A stretch of DNA of 64,000 nucleotides from Rapana venosa (GCA_028751875.1 CM054167.1:26879036-26943035), one strand, 5' to 3'. Counted from the first letter of the stretch, positions 31,556-43,490 are shown. The notes: generated by a model from the sequence alone, not told the origin. Program-made: numbers and translations.

Positions 31556-31640
31556 TGTGCTAGAGCTCTTAAGCGTAACTACCAGTGGTGAAATTGTTGC
31601 GTATGTGATCGTTTTGCCCCCCATTAAGCTAGCCACATTT
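31556..31640 (+). repeat. repeat J, diverged
   Basis: GTGCTAGAGCTCTTAAG, GTATGTGATCG, CCCCCCATTAAGCTAGCCAC. Confidence 0.4.
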
Positions 31641-31677
31641 TTTTTTCTGTTTTAAAAAAAAAAAAAAAATTCTTTCA

Positions 31678-32014
31678 TTTCGAGGATAATGGAAGAAGCA
31701 TTCATGTGCTTTTTATTTTTAATTTTTACATCCAGTCCCCGCGTATACAGTTTAGTAAATTCTGTCATCCGTTCCCACTGGCACACAATGGCCTACTCTT
31801 ACGAAAAGCGGAACGGGTTTTAACATGTGCAGCAAGATGTGCCTGCGTGCGCTTGCACACGGGACCTCAGTATTTAGACTCATGCGAAGGACTTTGGGGG
31901 GGGGGGAGTGGAGTCTTCACTGATGTTAACTCCAGAGGAGAAATCCTCTTGAACGAGATTTGAACCCAGGTCAGCAGATCATGAGCGCATCACTCTGACC
32001 ACCAGGCTACCCCG
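31678..32014 (-). mobile_element. SINE-A, full-length copy
   Basis: Plus strand runs from CGAGGATAATGGAAGAAGCA through CCGTTCCCACTGGCACACAA, GACTCATGCGAAGGACTTTG, TGAACCCAGGTCAGCAGATC to CACCAGGCTACCCCG. Confidence 0.82.
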
Positions 32015-33102
32015 TCTTAAGGAGTAAGGGAATTTAGACTGTTTTTGGTGTAATTTTCAGCCATAGAAAACAAAGTGTTTATAAATATATGGATGTTTTC
32101 ATGACTTAACGTTGATAGTTACATTCGTCTTTTTTTTTTTGTCTTTTATTATTATTTTTTTTATATAAAAATATCGAATTTGAAGTCACGACTGAGACAA
32201 ACACATACTGGGTCACCTTTTTATTTTACTTTATTTTTATTATTATTACAGTTTGATCTCATTGATACCAACAACAACAACTACTACAAAAATTGTATGA
32301 AACAGCTGAGTATGTTACCAGCTTTTGTATGTGTGTATTTTTTTGGTTTTGGGGGTTGTGTTGGGTTTTTTTTTAAATGCTTTCCACGTGACACTGTAGT
32401 CTGTTTCTAGTTACAAAACTGCCATTTTTTTCCCAGTGTAAGTATGCTGTTATGAAGTTTGATATAATTTGCAAATGTGATAAAACTGCGCTAGTATGTA
32501 TTTTATTATATATTTACATGCATTTGGGGGTGAGGGGGGGGGGGGGGGGAGTTATGTATGGGTGATGGGAGAAACATGAAAGTTGGTAACACAAAAAACA
32601 ACAACAACACCAAAAAAGTATGCAAGTGTATTGATGTATTATATTTCAGTTTTATGGAGTCTCTTTATATTACATATTACTGGTGATGTGATTGGTGCTT
32701 GTAGTGATTGTTATTTTTTTTGTCTTACACACACACTCACACACTCTCTCACTCATGCACACACACACACATTATCTCATGCACACACACATGATCTCAC
32801 ACACACACACTCAAAACACACACATTATCATACACTTACACACACACACGCATTATCACACGCACTACACACACATATTAGCACACACACACATTATCCA
32901 TACACTTACATTATCACACACATACACACTATCACACACACACACACACACATACACACTATCACACACACACAGGGGAAAAAAGCCATCTGTTTTCTGT
33001 CCCTAAGCTTAGACTCTGTAATGTGAGCTATGATTATATGGCATGTGTCCGTGCCTTTTGAATGCACTGCTTGTTTTTTGCAATGGATTTGGACCTGGTT
33101 GC

Positions 33103-33142
<40 letters not shown>

Positions 33143-33238
33143 AGTGTTGAGTGACCTGGTGTCTTCTTGACCTTTTTCAGGTTGGTTTGTTGTTGTTGGT
33201 CGTGGTGGTGGTGATTATGGTTGGATTTGTGTGTGTGT
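32015..33238. other. AT-rich DNA with CA-rich microsatellite 32728-32975
   Basis: The microsatellite mixes CA with TATCA and CTCA variants. A CT/CTGT run lies at 33103-33142. No gene recognised. Confidence 0.55.
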
Positions 33239-33267
33239 GGGGGGGGGGGGGGGGGGGGGGGGGGGAG
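33239..33267. repeat. poly-G run
   Basis: More than 25 G in a row. Confidence 0.9.
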
Positions 33268-33528
33268 GGTGCTTTTTTTGGTTGGTGTTTTCTTTCTTTT
33301 CTTTCTTTTTCTTTTTTTTTTTAAAAAACACACAATAACTTAGTTGTGAGTAGTGGCGTACTTAGTGCGTTTCACAAATGGGCGTGAAATTGAAAAAAAA
33401 GAAAAGAAATTATGGAAAATGAAGAATATTAGCCCAGCCAGGACTTTATTTGACTGGGGGGGCAAAGGCAGTCTATCTCTATCTTCTGTTCATGGGAAGT
33501 ATAGCCCATGCATGGAGTGTTGAACATT

Positions 33529-33785
33529 ATTACCAAGTGGCTGGGTGACCGTTTGCGCGCCTTGGCTTCAGTACAGTCCCCCCAGTTCACCCACCCAGCT
33601 GTAAATGGGTACCTTGCCCTCTTTAGGGTCTTTAGGGAAGGTAAAGCAGCGAGAGGGAGAGAGAGGAGATGGGCGCCGCTGCCCTCAATATGCTGGCCCC
33701 CTGGAGAAGCTAGAGGTCTCTGATGCCTCGCTCCTTCCCTACGACCACATAGGTTATGGATGGATAGGGGACACCTTTACCTTGT
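33529..33785 (+). mobile_element. SINE-5S, head-truncated copy
   Basis: Starts inside the 5S-like segment (TTACCAAGTGGCTGGGTGAC, CGTTTGCGC), then GGGTACCTTGCCCTCTTTAG, CTGGCCCCCTGGAGAAGCTA, ACCACATAGGTTATGGATGG. Confidence 0.72.
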
Positions 33786-33887
33786 GTTCTGCTGGAGACC
33801 TTGTTCCTCCCGCCTGTCCCTCCCTGCTCGGCAAATTAAAGCTCTTAAAATGACCCAGCTTTGTGAACACGTTTCACAAACGCTATA

Positions 33888-34285
33888 TCTGAACACATCA
33901 CTCCTCTTCTGCGATCTCTTCACTGGCTGCCTGTCTCACAAAGACTGGAGTATAAAATCAATACCCAATGTCTCCACAAATCTGCACCCCCTTCATCTCT
34001 GTAACTGTCTTCATCTGTACACTCCATCCCGTTCCCTTCTTTCAGCCGCAGATACTTTGTGCTTTCGAACACCCAGATTCAAACAAACCACTGTTGGCCG
34101 TCGCTCCTTCTCTGTTTCTGGTCCATCCACCTGGAATGACCTCCCTCTTTCACTTCGACAAAAGCCTTCACTTGATACTTTCAAATCCAGCCTCAAAACA
34201 CACTTATTTCCTACCCGAGACTTTCCCCCCAAATATCTGTCCCTAATTTTCAACAGCATCTTTCACCTTCTAAGTCTTGTTCCGA

Positions 34286-34319
<34 letters not shown>

Positions 34320-34483
34320 GCGTGCATGCGTGAGCGCGCATGGTTTTGAAATCTGTTGTTCATTATGTTTAAGGAGAGTTGCATGCCTGTAAATGATTGA
34401 GTGCAAGCGCTTCGATTTGTTTTTGTTTTTTTACAAGATTCAGCGCTATATAAATTCCATATATTATTATTATTATGATTATA
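33888..34483 (+). mobile_element. LINE-M 3' end (CR1/L2-like)
   Basis: Encodes NCLHLYTPSRS, ADTLCFRTPRFKQTTVGRRS and GPSTWNDLPLSLRQKPSLDT, the region after the RT core in CR1/L2-like elements. A small deletion (relative to 50740-50765) breaks the frame near 33965. The 3' end has a GT run, GCGCTTCGATTTG, ACAAGATTCAGCGCTATATA and (ATT)n. Confidence 0.82.
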
Positions 34484-34511
34484 TAGACGTAGGCTTGACA
34501 CAGAAAGCCTG

Positions 34512-34868
34512 CACGGGATAGCCTAGTGGTTAGAACATTACGCTTGGCAACCCAGGTTCGATTCCAGTTCAAGGGGAATATTTTCCCCTGGAGTAAACAT
34601 CAGTGCAAGACGACTCCACTCTCCCCAAAAGTCCTTCGGATGAGACTGTCAACCGAGGTGGCCCCGTGTGTGCGAACGCACGCAGAACATCTCGATCACA
34701 CGTTAAATCCTGTTCCGCTTTTCGTTAAGAGTAGGCCATTGTGTGCCGGTGGGAACAGATGCCAGAATTTACAAAACCGCATACACACGGGGACTGGATG
34801 TAATTATTTTTAAAAAAAGCACAAAAGTGCTTATTCCATTATCCTCGATATAAAAGAATGAAATAAAT
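34512..34868 (+). mobile_element. SINE-A, full-length plus-strand copy
   Basis: ACGGGATAGCCTAGTGGTTA (A box), CCCAGGTTCGATTCCAGTT (B box), AGTCCTTCGGATGAGACTGT, GGCCATTGTGTGCCGGTGGG, CATACACACGGGGACTGGAT, TTATTCCATTATCCTCGATA. A good reference copy for the family. Confidence 0.85.
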
Positions 34869-34968
34869 TTTAAAAAATACACGTAATTGTCCTGTGATTT
34901 GTCGTCAGTGGCTACGTCATTTTGTGCAAAACCCACTCTGTGGGGAGGGAGGGGGTATGTATATATAG

Positions 34969-34973
<5 letters not shown>

Positions 34974-35026
<53 letters not shown>
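34974..35026. repeat. (TA)n microsatellite
   Basis: About 50 bases of TA. Confidence 0.95.
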
Positions 35027-35031
<5 letters not shown>

Positions 35032-35507
35032 GACAGACAAAACTTCTTGTCGATGTGTTGAACAGTACACCCCTGGGATGACCTAGAAAATGCTGCAAGC
35101 TGCTACAACCGGAAACGATATCCTACAATTATAGTAATGTGAGGGTTTGTGTGTGTGTCTTGCAAGTTTTAGCTTGGGCTAAACTGCCTGATGCTAAACT
35201 AGGGAGTACATTGCGTGTTTCATAGTAATCAGAATGCAGCACACACATACACACACACACACACGCACGCATGCGCGCGCGCGCGCACACACACAGACAC
35301 AGACACAAAATTCAAGATTTTTTTTTTTCAAGATTAAATTCCTTTCACCCCTTTTGGGGCATGGAGAGATTACGAACGAATTCAACAAGAGAATAAACCT
35401 AACAGCAATACACCCCTAAAATAATTATTATCAATACTAACAGGAATTGAAAAGCAAGAGTTCATCGCAAAATTATTAACAAAATCAAAGACACGAGGCA
35501 GTTAAAA

Positions 35508-35538
<31 letters not shown>

Positions 35539-35640
35539 GACATCGTTTTTTTTTAAAAAGAAACAATCTACGCTAGCAAAATATAAAATGAATTTCAAGA
35601 TATACCTGCAAATCTTATGAATTTTGAGAGAGACGGGAGA
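35027..35640. other. AT-rich DNA with CA/CG run
   Basis: CA/GC alternating stretch 35237-35305 and a TA run 35516-35538. No gene recognised. Confidence 0.45.
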
Positions 35641-35888
35641 ACTTTTCGAGATTCACACACACACACACACAAACTTTTCGAGATTTACACACACATATAC
35701 ACTTTTCGAGATTTACACACACATACACACACTTTTCGAGATTTACACACACACACATACACTTTTCGAGATTTACACACACTTTTCGAGATTTACACAC
35801 ACACACACACACACACACTTTTCGAGATTTACACACACACACATACACTTTTCGAGATTTACACACACATACACACACTTTTCGAGAT

Positions 35889-35920
<32 letters not shown>

Positions 35921-35955
35921 TTTTCGAGATTTACACACACATACACACACTCTGT
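35641..35955 (+). repeat. ACTTTTCGAGATTTAC / (CA)n compound minisatellite
   Basis: Ten copies of ACTTTTCGAG (most followed by ATTTAC), separated by CA runs of varied length, giving units of 20-42 bases. Open frames FEIYTHTHTL arise from it. Confidence 0.95.
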
Positions 35956-36075
35956 GGCTCAAAACCCATACAGAACTTTTTCTACTGAGCTTCTAGTGGT
36001 GGTAGTATAGTGGGTTTTGATTTTCTTTCTCCGATTGGTACAGTAAACAAAGGTCAGTAACAGAACCCATAGCAT

Positions 36076-36097
36076 CCCCCCCCCCCCCCCCCCCCCT
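36076..36097. repeat. poly-C run
   Basis: More than 20 C in a row. Confidence 0.85.
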
Positions 36098-36609
36098 TCC
36101 ACCCGGTACACCTACTCACTCACTCCCCACCTTCGGGAAACATTCTTCAGAAGAAAAACCAAAACAAAAAGGAGAGAAAAATAAATACTGGTATAAATGA
36201 AGTACTTTGAGTTTGCCAGTCTGTCCTTTTTTTGCTGATAAGATCTTGATAATTCATAAGTGGATAACACGCACACTCACTCACGCACACACACGTCCAG
36301 ACGATCATTTTTCTCATCTCCCTTACACTACTCCCCTTTGTAACCAACAACGTAGTACAAAATCTAATAAAGCGCCTGTTGAAACGAATATCTTGAGACT
36401 GGTTTTAAGACGAACGGTTATGGGCTGTTGCACAAAATCTAGCTGGCAGAATAACCCATAATTTTCGTTTTTGTTATGCTTTAAAAAGAAAGAAAGAAAG
36501 AAAACAAGCAAGAAAAGAAAGAAAAAATAAAGAGATCATATTACAGAATATCTTGCAGCGTGTTTCGCCTTTGAGAAGAGTAGCTAGTGGCGCATTGTAC
36601 CAGTACATA

Positions 36610-37000
36610 CAAGTCATGCATGTATGTATGTCCGTCGTGTCCGACGATGACCTCCAAAACAGCAGAGGAGGCAGCTGCTGTTTTGGAAACTGGGCAGAAA
36701 TTTGATGATAGTGGAGATGCCTTGCCCACAGCACATCCCCACTCTCTCGGCCAAGTGGGCATAAGGACAGTCAGCGTTGGAGACGCTCTCCAAAGGCCAA
36801 CCAGCCCCCAGGGCTGCAGCACATAAGGACTGTGCTGAGTCAAGCCTCCTAGTCAGAGAGTCATAGTCGATCACTAAAGACTAAGCTGTAAAGTGGAATT
36901 CCATGAGAGGGAAAGCCACTGGTCATACATACAGCCTCTCACTTTGCTGTTGTTGCCCCCAGCGTCAATGGTTTAATCAAGAACTGTGATAAAGCCCAGG
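36610..37000 (+). repeat. repeat H
   Basis: GACGATGACCTCCAAAACAG, GTTTTGGAAACTGGGCAGAA, GGCCAAGTGGGCATAAGGAC, AGCCCCCAGGGCTGCAGCAC, ACTAAGCTGTAAAGTGGAAT, ending CAATGGTTTAATCAAGAACT, GTGATAAAGCCC. Confidence 0.72.
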
Positions 37001-37187
37001 CGCTGACGGCAAGATATACAAGACAAAGGTGTCCCGTCCCATACATAACCTATGCGGGTCGTAAGGTAGCGAGGCATCAGAGACCTCAACTTCTCAAAGG
37101 CCCTAGCACATTGAGGGCGCGTCCATCTCCTCTCCCTCGCTGCTTTACTTTCCATGACCCTAAAGAGGGCAGGTACCCATTAATTGA
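36997..37187 (-). mobile_element. SINE-5S, 3' part
   Basis: Plus strand: CATACATAACCTATGCGGGT, AGAGACCTCAACTTCTCAAA, GCTGCTTTACTTTCCATGAC, CCTAAAGAGGGCAGGTACCC. It abuts repeat H and lacks the 5S-like part. Confidence 0.68.
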
Positions 37188-37237
37188 CAGCCAGCACGAA
37201 CAATGATGACAATTTTTTTTTTAAAAGAAGGCTGACA

Positions 37238-37366
37238 GGTGTGTTTAGATCTCATACCCGAAGTCGGAATGCGGTTACATTCATGGCGGGCAAAAACGGC
37301 CGCGTACATGATACGCAAAATCTCACCATTGGTGAACCTCAGAGCTCTTTACCCAGGAACGTAAAA
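37238..37366 (-). repeat. repeat J
   Basis: Plus strand: ACCCGAAGTCGGAATGCGGT, TACATTCATGGCGGGC, CATGATACGCAAAATCTCAC, CATTGGTGAACCTCAGAGCT. Confidence 0.5.
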
Positions 37367-37880
37367 AAAATTTAAAAAATCAACAAACAAAGGAACGAAC
37401 AAACTAAACCAAAAACTACCCCAAAACCCATTCCAACAAGAAATACTGTTATCAAAATGCAAAGGAATTATATAAAGTCCCAACAGTTACAACACACCAA
37501 TATGCCCACACTTATAAAAAAAAATTTTAATTTTGTTTACAGCGCTTGTAAGTCGGGTAGATCTTTATCAAGCGACAAACCTTATCAAAGAACAGGGGGG
37601 TGGGGGGAAGGGGGGGGGGGGGGGGGGGGGGAGAATGGAAAGAGAGAGAAATTATACTGAAGAGGAAATAGTTTATCGTCATGCAGTATGGGATGTGTAT
37701 GGTGCATCACTGTAAAGGTTTATATAAATACATTGCTTGCAACCATTAATTTGGGGGAAAAAAAGGTGTTAAAATGTTTTAAAACAACCATACAAATAAA
37801 GCACTATCATCACAGTTGCTATCTTTCAAAAACAACCGACTTGGATTTGGTTTGAAAAAAAAGAAAAAAGCAATACACAA

Positions 37881-38200
37881 GTCGCCATGGTGCAGTGGTT
37901 AGCGCCTTGGGTTACGGACTGGAAAGTCGTAGGTTCGAATCCCATAAGAGTCATAGGGAGTTTTCAGACTCGGGGCCGGCTCCTACCCAGAGTGAGTGTG
38001 TTGTGGGCTCAGTGGGAAGACTGGGACCACGCAGTCGAACTTCACGGATGCGAGTTTGCGAGTGTTGCTAAAAATTACCTGACCAACACTGCAGGTGTCT
38101 GTATCTCTCGGGGTGGGTTGACGCCAGGATGTATTATGATAGTAAGCATTGAGTCCAACCCTGTCAAACAGTCTCAAAGCACATGCACTTCCACAGCAGC
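37881..38200 (+). mobile_element. SINE-F, tRNA-headed
   Basis: Head GTCGCCATGGTGCAGTGGTT (A box), then GTCGTAGGTTCGAATCCCAT (B box), then a unique body with GGCCGGCTCCTACCCAGAGT. The approximate right end is set where no tRNA or tail feature remains. Only one copy in the window. Confidence 0.6.
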
Positions 38201-39479
38201 ATTACGTCATCCTCATTATCACTGATCATCATGCAATGAATAAAACCCAACACCAGGGACACAAACATGTACACCTGAGGGTTACCATGCTCCTTTGCAG
38301 AGTGGTGTGTGTTTATGTAAAGATCTCAAGCCTGACAAACCTATTCAATATCCAATATAATTGACTACTTTCGAGATTCTTTTAAGTGTTAAAAAAGTAC
38401 CCAGGTGGAGTTTCTCTGAAGGTTCAAATCGGAAACCTCTAAGTTTGTTTCATTCATTTTGAGGGTTTTATGAACAGCTACTACCTCTGACCTGCATAGA
38501 GCTGTCAGCCCCTTCTGGGACAATGTCCATGCCTATCACAGTCTTTAGTAGTCCGTTTCATGACAGAGTGGCTGCCATCACAGCATAAGTATGATCAAAC
38601 CAGGAATAATAATAATTAAAAAAATAACGATGTCCACCTACGAAATCGTTTTACAAGGACTGGTCGCAAATCTGTCAAACATATTGCAGTGGACTGACAG
38701 CCAGCAGACCGACTTCAATTCGCCCTCCTAGCAGGTACAGTCTCTGATTGCTGTGGCTAGTCAATTAAACAAACAAAGATTCCTAAATAACTGTGAATTC
38801 AAAACCAGCTCAGATGGCACAATTCTCCTGCCATGCTCAGTCACAACCAAAAGCACACTTTTAAGACTAAAATATCCTTTGGGACATTTTTTAAGAACAA
38901 ACAGAGAAACGTTAAGATACTTTTAAAAAGCTTTTCTGAATCTGTGGAGATAATATGAATAGATTTTTTTTTAGAACAACCAAATAAAAAGTTTAAAAAG
39001 ATAAATATCTTAACCCTTCCCTGAGTATGTGGAATGTAAAAGTTGTATTGAAGAACAAGAAGCATGAAGGTAATTTTAAACCTTCTCCAAACATGTGGAT
39101 TGTAAAGTAGAAATGATATGTCTATGTACATGTGGAGGGTAAAGTATATCATGTTCTCTGTTGTGCTCACCAATCATTAGCCAGCGCCCTGAATGGCAGA
39201 AGGCCAACAATGCACACTGAACTGTACATTTTCAAAAAAACACAAAACAACAACTCCAAACTGTGCAGTCCTTTGACAATAATTTTTTTTATATTATTAT
39301 AGGGTGGTGTGTAGTAGCACTAGTACAAGACACTACAGTAATATTATGCCTACTTGATTTGTACATTAAAAAAAAACAAAATTGTGGCAAGACAATTATA
39401 GAAAAAAAAGAAGGTAAGTCAGAAGGGTACACATTCCTATTACCTTGCACATTTTCCTTCTTTGTGGCTCCTTGGACAA
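38201..39479. other. AT-rich intergenic DNA
   Basis: No repeat or gene recognised. A 110-codon minus-strand ORF (39173-38841) is low in complexity and has no motif I know. Confidence 0.4.
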
Positions 39480-40333
39480 CAAAGGTACAGACCTATTGAT
39501 AGCAAGTCTGTACAGGTTGATCTTAGCTGAAGACTCAACAACGAAGGTATTGGCACATTGATAGCAAGTCTCTCACGGCATTCATTCGCTATACAGGTCG
39601 ATCTTAGCTGTGGTACAGACACATAGACAGCAAGTCTCTCACGGCATTCATTCGCTATACAGGTAGATCTTAGCTGTAGACTCAACAATGAAGGTATAGA
39701 CACATAGACAGCAAGTCTCTCACGGCATTCGCTATAATCTTAGCTGTAGACTCAACAATGAAGGTATTGACACATAGATAGCAAATCTCTCATGGCATTC
39801 ATTCGTTATACAGGTAGATCTTAGCTGTAGACTCAACAATGAAGGTATTGACACATAGATAGCAAATCTCTCACGGCATTCATTCGTTATACAGGTAGAT
39901 CTTAGCTGTAGACTCAACAAGGAAGGTACAGACACATTGATAGCAAGTCTCTCACGGCATTCATTCGCTATACAGGTAGATCTTAGCTGTAGACTCAACA
40001 AGGAAGGTACAGACACATAGACAGCAAGTCTCTCACGGCATTCATTCGCTATACAGGTAGATCTTAGCTGTAGACTCAACAATGAAGGTATTGACACATG
40101 GATAGCAAGTCTCTCACAGCATTCATTTGCTATACAGGTAGATCTTAACTGTAGACTCAACAACGAAGGTATAGACACATTGACAGCAAGTTTCTCACGG
40201 CATTCGCTATACAGGTAGATCTTAGCTGTAGACTCAACAATGAAGGTATAGACACATGGATAGCAAGTCTCTCAGGGCATTCATTCCGCTATACAGGTAG
40301 ATCTTAGCAGACACATTGATAGCAAGTCTCTCA
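39480..40333 (-). repeat. 81 bp satellite, about 10 units
   Basis: Plus-strand unit: TAGATCTTAGCTGTAGACTC, AACAATGAAGGTATTGACAC, ATAGATAGCAAGTCTCTCAC, GGCATTCATTCGCTATACAG, G. Some units lack about 15-25 bases. Because the unit is 27 codons, the minus strand stays open for 148 codons (40178-39732) repeating LLSLQLRSTCIANECRERLA. Resumes at 40690 after SINE insertions. Confidence 0.92.
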
Positions 40334-40356
40334 CTGTGGTATTTGAAATATTCACC

Positions 40357-40645
40357 GGGTTCGATTCCCCTTCAAGAGGATATTTTCCCTTGGAGTTAAC
40401 ATCAGTGCCAACTCACTCCTGCAAAATGCAATGGCCTTCGGTGTCTGAGGACTTGTGTTCACACTGCGAAACAATCTTGCACACACACGTAAAACCTGTC
40501 TGCTTTTCTGGAGGTACCTGTATGCCGTTGGGAATGGGTAACAGAATTTACAAAACTGCATACTCAATGGGGGCTGGATGTAAAAAAAAAGCACATAAAT
40601 GTTTATTCGATATATTCCATTATTCTCGAAGTAAAAGAACAACAA
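40357..40645 (+). mobile_element. SINE-A inside the 81 bp satellite
   Basis: B box GGGTTCGATTCCCCTTCAAG, TTAACATCAGTGCCAACTCA, GTATGCCGTTGGGAATGGGT, TTCCATTATTCTCGAAGTAA. The first half of the head is absent. Confidence 0.72.
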
Positions 40646-40689
40646 CAACAATGATAATAATAAAAATAATAATAAAAATAAAAGTATTG

Positions 40690-40772
40690 CTATACAGCTA
40701 CATCTTAGTCACTCAACAATGAAGGTATAGACACATAGATAGCAAGTCTCTCATGGCATTTGCTATACAATT
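40690..40772 (-). repeat. 81 bp satellite, displaced unit
   Basis: One unit of the satellite between two SINE-A copies. Confidence 0.85.
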
Positions 40773-40792
40773 CTTTTTTTTTTATTCCTCTA

Positions 40793-41126
40793 TTTCGAGG
40801 ATAATGTAATAACCACTCACGCGCTTTTTACATCCAGTACCCGTGTGTATGCAGTATTTTGTAAATGTTGTCATCCGTTCCCACAGACACACAATGGCCT
40901 ACTCTTCCGAAAAGCGAAACAGCGTTTTCACCCATGCGGAAGATGTTCTGCATGCGTCCGCACACAGGACCTCGGTTTATAGTCTCACCAAAGGACTTTT
41001 GGGGAGAGTGGAGTCGGCACTGATGTTAACTCCAGAGGGAAAATCCTCTTGAAGGAGATTCGAACCCGGGTCAGCAGATCACGAGTGCAATGTACCTCAG
41101 TCTAACCACCAGCCTATACCCTCCTC
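40793..41126 (-). mobile_element. SINE-A, full-length copy
   Basis: Plus strand from CGAGGATAATGTAATAACCA through CCTACTCTTCCGAAAAGCG to CTAACCACCAGCCTATACCC. Confidence 0.8.
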
Positions 41127-41136
41127 CTTAGATCTT

Positions 41137-41312
41137 AGCAGAACATCTTGCGCACACGTTAAATCCTGTTCCGCTTTTCGAAAGAGTAGGCCATTGTGTG
41201 CCGGTGGGAACAGATGACAAAATTTTCTAAACCGCATACACACGGGGACTGATGTAAAAAAAAAGCACCTGAGTGCTTATTCCATTATCCTCGATATAAA
41301 ATAATAAATAAA
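41137..41312 (+). mobile_element. SINE-A, 5'-truncated, inverted to its neighbour
   Basis: GAACATCTTGCGCACACGTT through TTATTCCATTATCCTCGATA. Ten bases separate it from the minus-strand copy, making an inverted pair. Confidence 0.78.
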
Positions 41313-41342
41313 TCTTTTTTTTAAAAAATCATGTCATCTGAG

Positions 41343-41402
41343 TAAGCGCTTTAATTTGTTGCTTTACAAGATTCAGCGCTATATAAATTCCATACATTAC
41401 AT
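41343..41402 (+). repeat. LINE-M-type 3' tail
   Basis: AAGCGCTTTAATTTGTTGCT, TTACAAGATTCAGCGCTATA, TAAATTCCATACATTAC. Confidence 0.65.
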
Positions 41403-41695
41403 TGTTATTAGCCACTCATCAAAAGGGACCTTGGCAGCTTTTTGTCGTGACGGTAGTGATCCCCCACCATCTGTGTGACTACCTTGTTTTGTTGTGACAT
41501 TGCCTGCCTGCAGGTTCCCTGATTGATATGAGACTAGCATCCTCTTGTGCTGGCATCGTGAGAGAGTATGGAGATTCTACCGGTCAGTCCAGTCCGATAG
41601 ATTCATGCTGCTAAAAAAAAAAAAAAAAGATCGGCAAGTTCTTTCTAATAGGGCATGCAAGTTTAAAGATGCATTCTAGTTTGTTTTTACCTTTT

Positions 41696-41712
41696 TTGTG
41701 TGTGTGTGTGTG

Positions 41713-41745
<33 letters not shown>

Positions 41746-41759
41746 TTTGTGTGTGTGTG

Positions 41760-41806
<47 letters not shown>

Positions 41807-41853
41807 GTGTGTAAGTGTGAGCTCTTCTCTCTCTCTCTCTCTCTCTTCTTTAT

Positions 41854-41922
<69 letters not shown>
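41696..41922. repeat. (GT)n, (CT)n, (GT)n microsatellites
   Basis: GT 41696-41815 with short breaks, CT 41824-41848, GT 41856-41920. Confidence 0.96.
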
Positions 41923-42514
41923 TGTGGCTTCCTTTTCTCTGTCGTGTTCACGCTGTACCCCTTCATTAATGATTAAGTTGTTGTTTGTGTGGGCTTTTTT
42001 TGTTTTTTTTGCTTGTTAATCGTTATTGTGGTCATGAATAGTAGCCAGTGAATCAGTTATACTCTAAGGATTGTTGATGTTCACACACCACACATCCCAC
42101 ATCAAACCATTATGAGTTGTTTACAGAGGTGGCTTTTTATAAAATATTTGAAACATTTGTATTGATTTTATCATTATTTATAATGAATTAAAACGGAAAC
42201 AGTAACATCAGTAGTACTCCAAAAAGATAAATATGTAATGATAGTTAAAACAAGTCACATCACAAACACACCAACACTAACACTTACACCATTTTGAAAC
42301 TGAACCCCAGGTTCTTTTCAAATAGAAAAAAATTTGAAGAGCAATATGTTGTTATTAGAGATATTCAAACTGTAATCCATATGATTTATTTAAAAAGGAA
42401 ACAATTAACTAATCAGCAGCTACTTCAGGGAAAACAGATAATTATTACTGATAGTTAAACACAGAGTGTTGTCACATGTCGAGCATAACAACTGCCAGAC
42501 ACTGGTGAACATAC
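41923..42514. other. AT-rich DNA, nothing recognised
   Basis: No element or gene signal. Confidence 0.35.
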
Positions 42515-42745
42515 GTTATCAGCCAGATATCTCAAAACTGAAAGCCACAGTTATCTTCTCACATATGAATAATTGAAGAACAATTATTACTGTTATCAGC
42601 CAGATATCTCAAAACTGAAAGCCACAGTTATCTTCTCACATATGAATAATTGAAGAACAATTATTACTGTTATCAGCCAGATATCTCAAAACTGAAAGCC
42701 ACAGTTATCTTCTCACATATGAATAATTGAAGAACAATTATTACT
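42515..42745 (+). repeat. 77 bp unit repeated exactly three times
   Basis: Three essentially identical copies in tandem, each starting GTTATCAGCCAGATATCTCA and ending CAATTATTACT. Confidence 0.96.
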
Positions 42746-42875
42746 CTTTCATCATTAAAAAAGCCACCTGTTTTGGCAAAAATATAAAGTAAAAAATTGA
42801 GCTACTGTGGGTTTTTCTGGAACCACCTCTTGTCACAGGATCTATCTATCTATCTATAGCATATATATATATATA

Positions 42876-43228
42876 TATGCTACGCTACATGACAAAAATC
42901 AAATGGGAAGACAGGATCACGAATGAAGAACTATGGAGAATGTGCAAAGTTGATGATCTGAAGTCTGTTGCTAGTACCAATAGACTGCGCTGGTTTGGGC
43001 GCGTTCAACGGAAAGCAGACCAACACATCATAAAAAGAGCAATGAACTTTGTAGTGGATGGAAAGAGACCAAAGGGAAGACCTAGCAAGACCTGGGCTAC
43101 CTGTATTGCAGATGATCTTAGAGAAAGGAGCGTAAATAGCGAGGAAGCTCAAAACAGAGAGAGATGGAGAAGGCTCATCAATATCATATCAAACCTCCCC
43201 TGGGAGAAACATGACAAAAAAGGAAGAA
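42876..43228 (+). mobile_element. LINE-L 3' end
   Basis: Starts ATGCTACGCTACATGAC. It encodes KIKWEDRITNEELWRM, RLRWFGRVQRKADQHIIKRA and KGRPSKTWATCIADDLRERS in one open frame. It ends AACATGACAAAAAAGGAAG and runs into A/TA repeats. Preceded by TA repeat 42859-42872. Confidence 0.83.
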
Positions 43229-43235
43229 AAAAAAA

Positions 43236-43266
<31 letters not shown>

Positions 43267-43313
43267 ATGAGAAATATAGTGGAGGAAAACAAGTGCAGAT
43301 AACCAGTTACAAC

Positions 43314-43319
43314 TTTATT
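43314..43319 (-). terminator. candidate polyadenylation signal of the HtrL-like gene
   Basis: AATAAA on the minus strand, about 280 bases past the stop codon. The intervening 3' UTR would carry the GT/CA microsatellite 43393-43475. Confidence 0.4.
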
Positions 43320-43392
43320 ATTCTTATCATAAACAGGATTTTGGTCAAAGATTTAAAAACAAAACCAACAATGCACATATCTATATATCTAC

Positions 43393-43413
43393 ATGTGTGT
43401 GTGTGTGTGTGTG

Positions 43414-43461
<48 letters not shown>

Positions 43462-43490
43462 GTGCGCGCGCGCACACACGCGCGAGCAAG
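43393..43490. repeat. (GT)n plus CG-rich run in the putative 3' UTR of the HtrL-like gene
   Basis: GT repeat passing into GCGCGCGCACACACGCGCG, a short alternating purine-pyrimidine palindrome. Confidence 0.93.
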
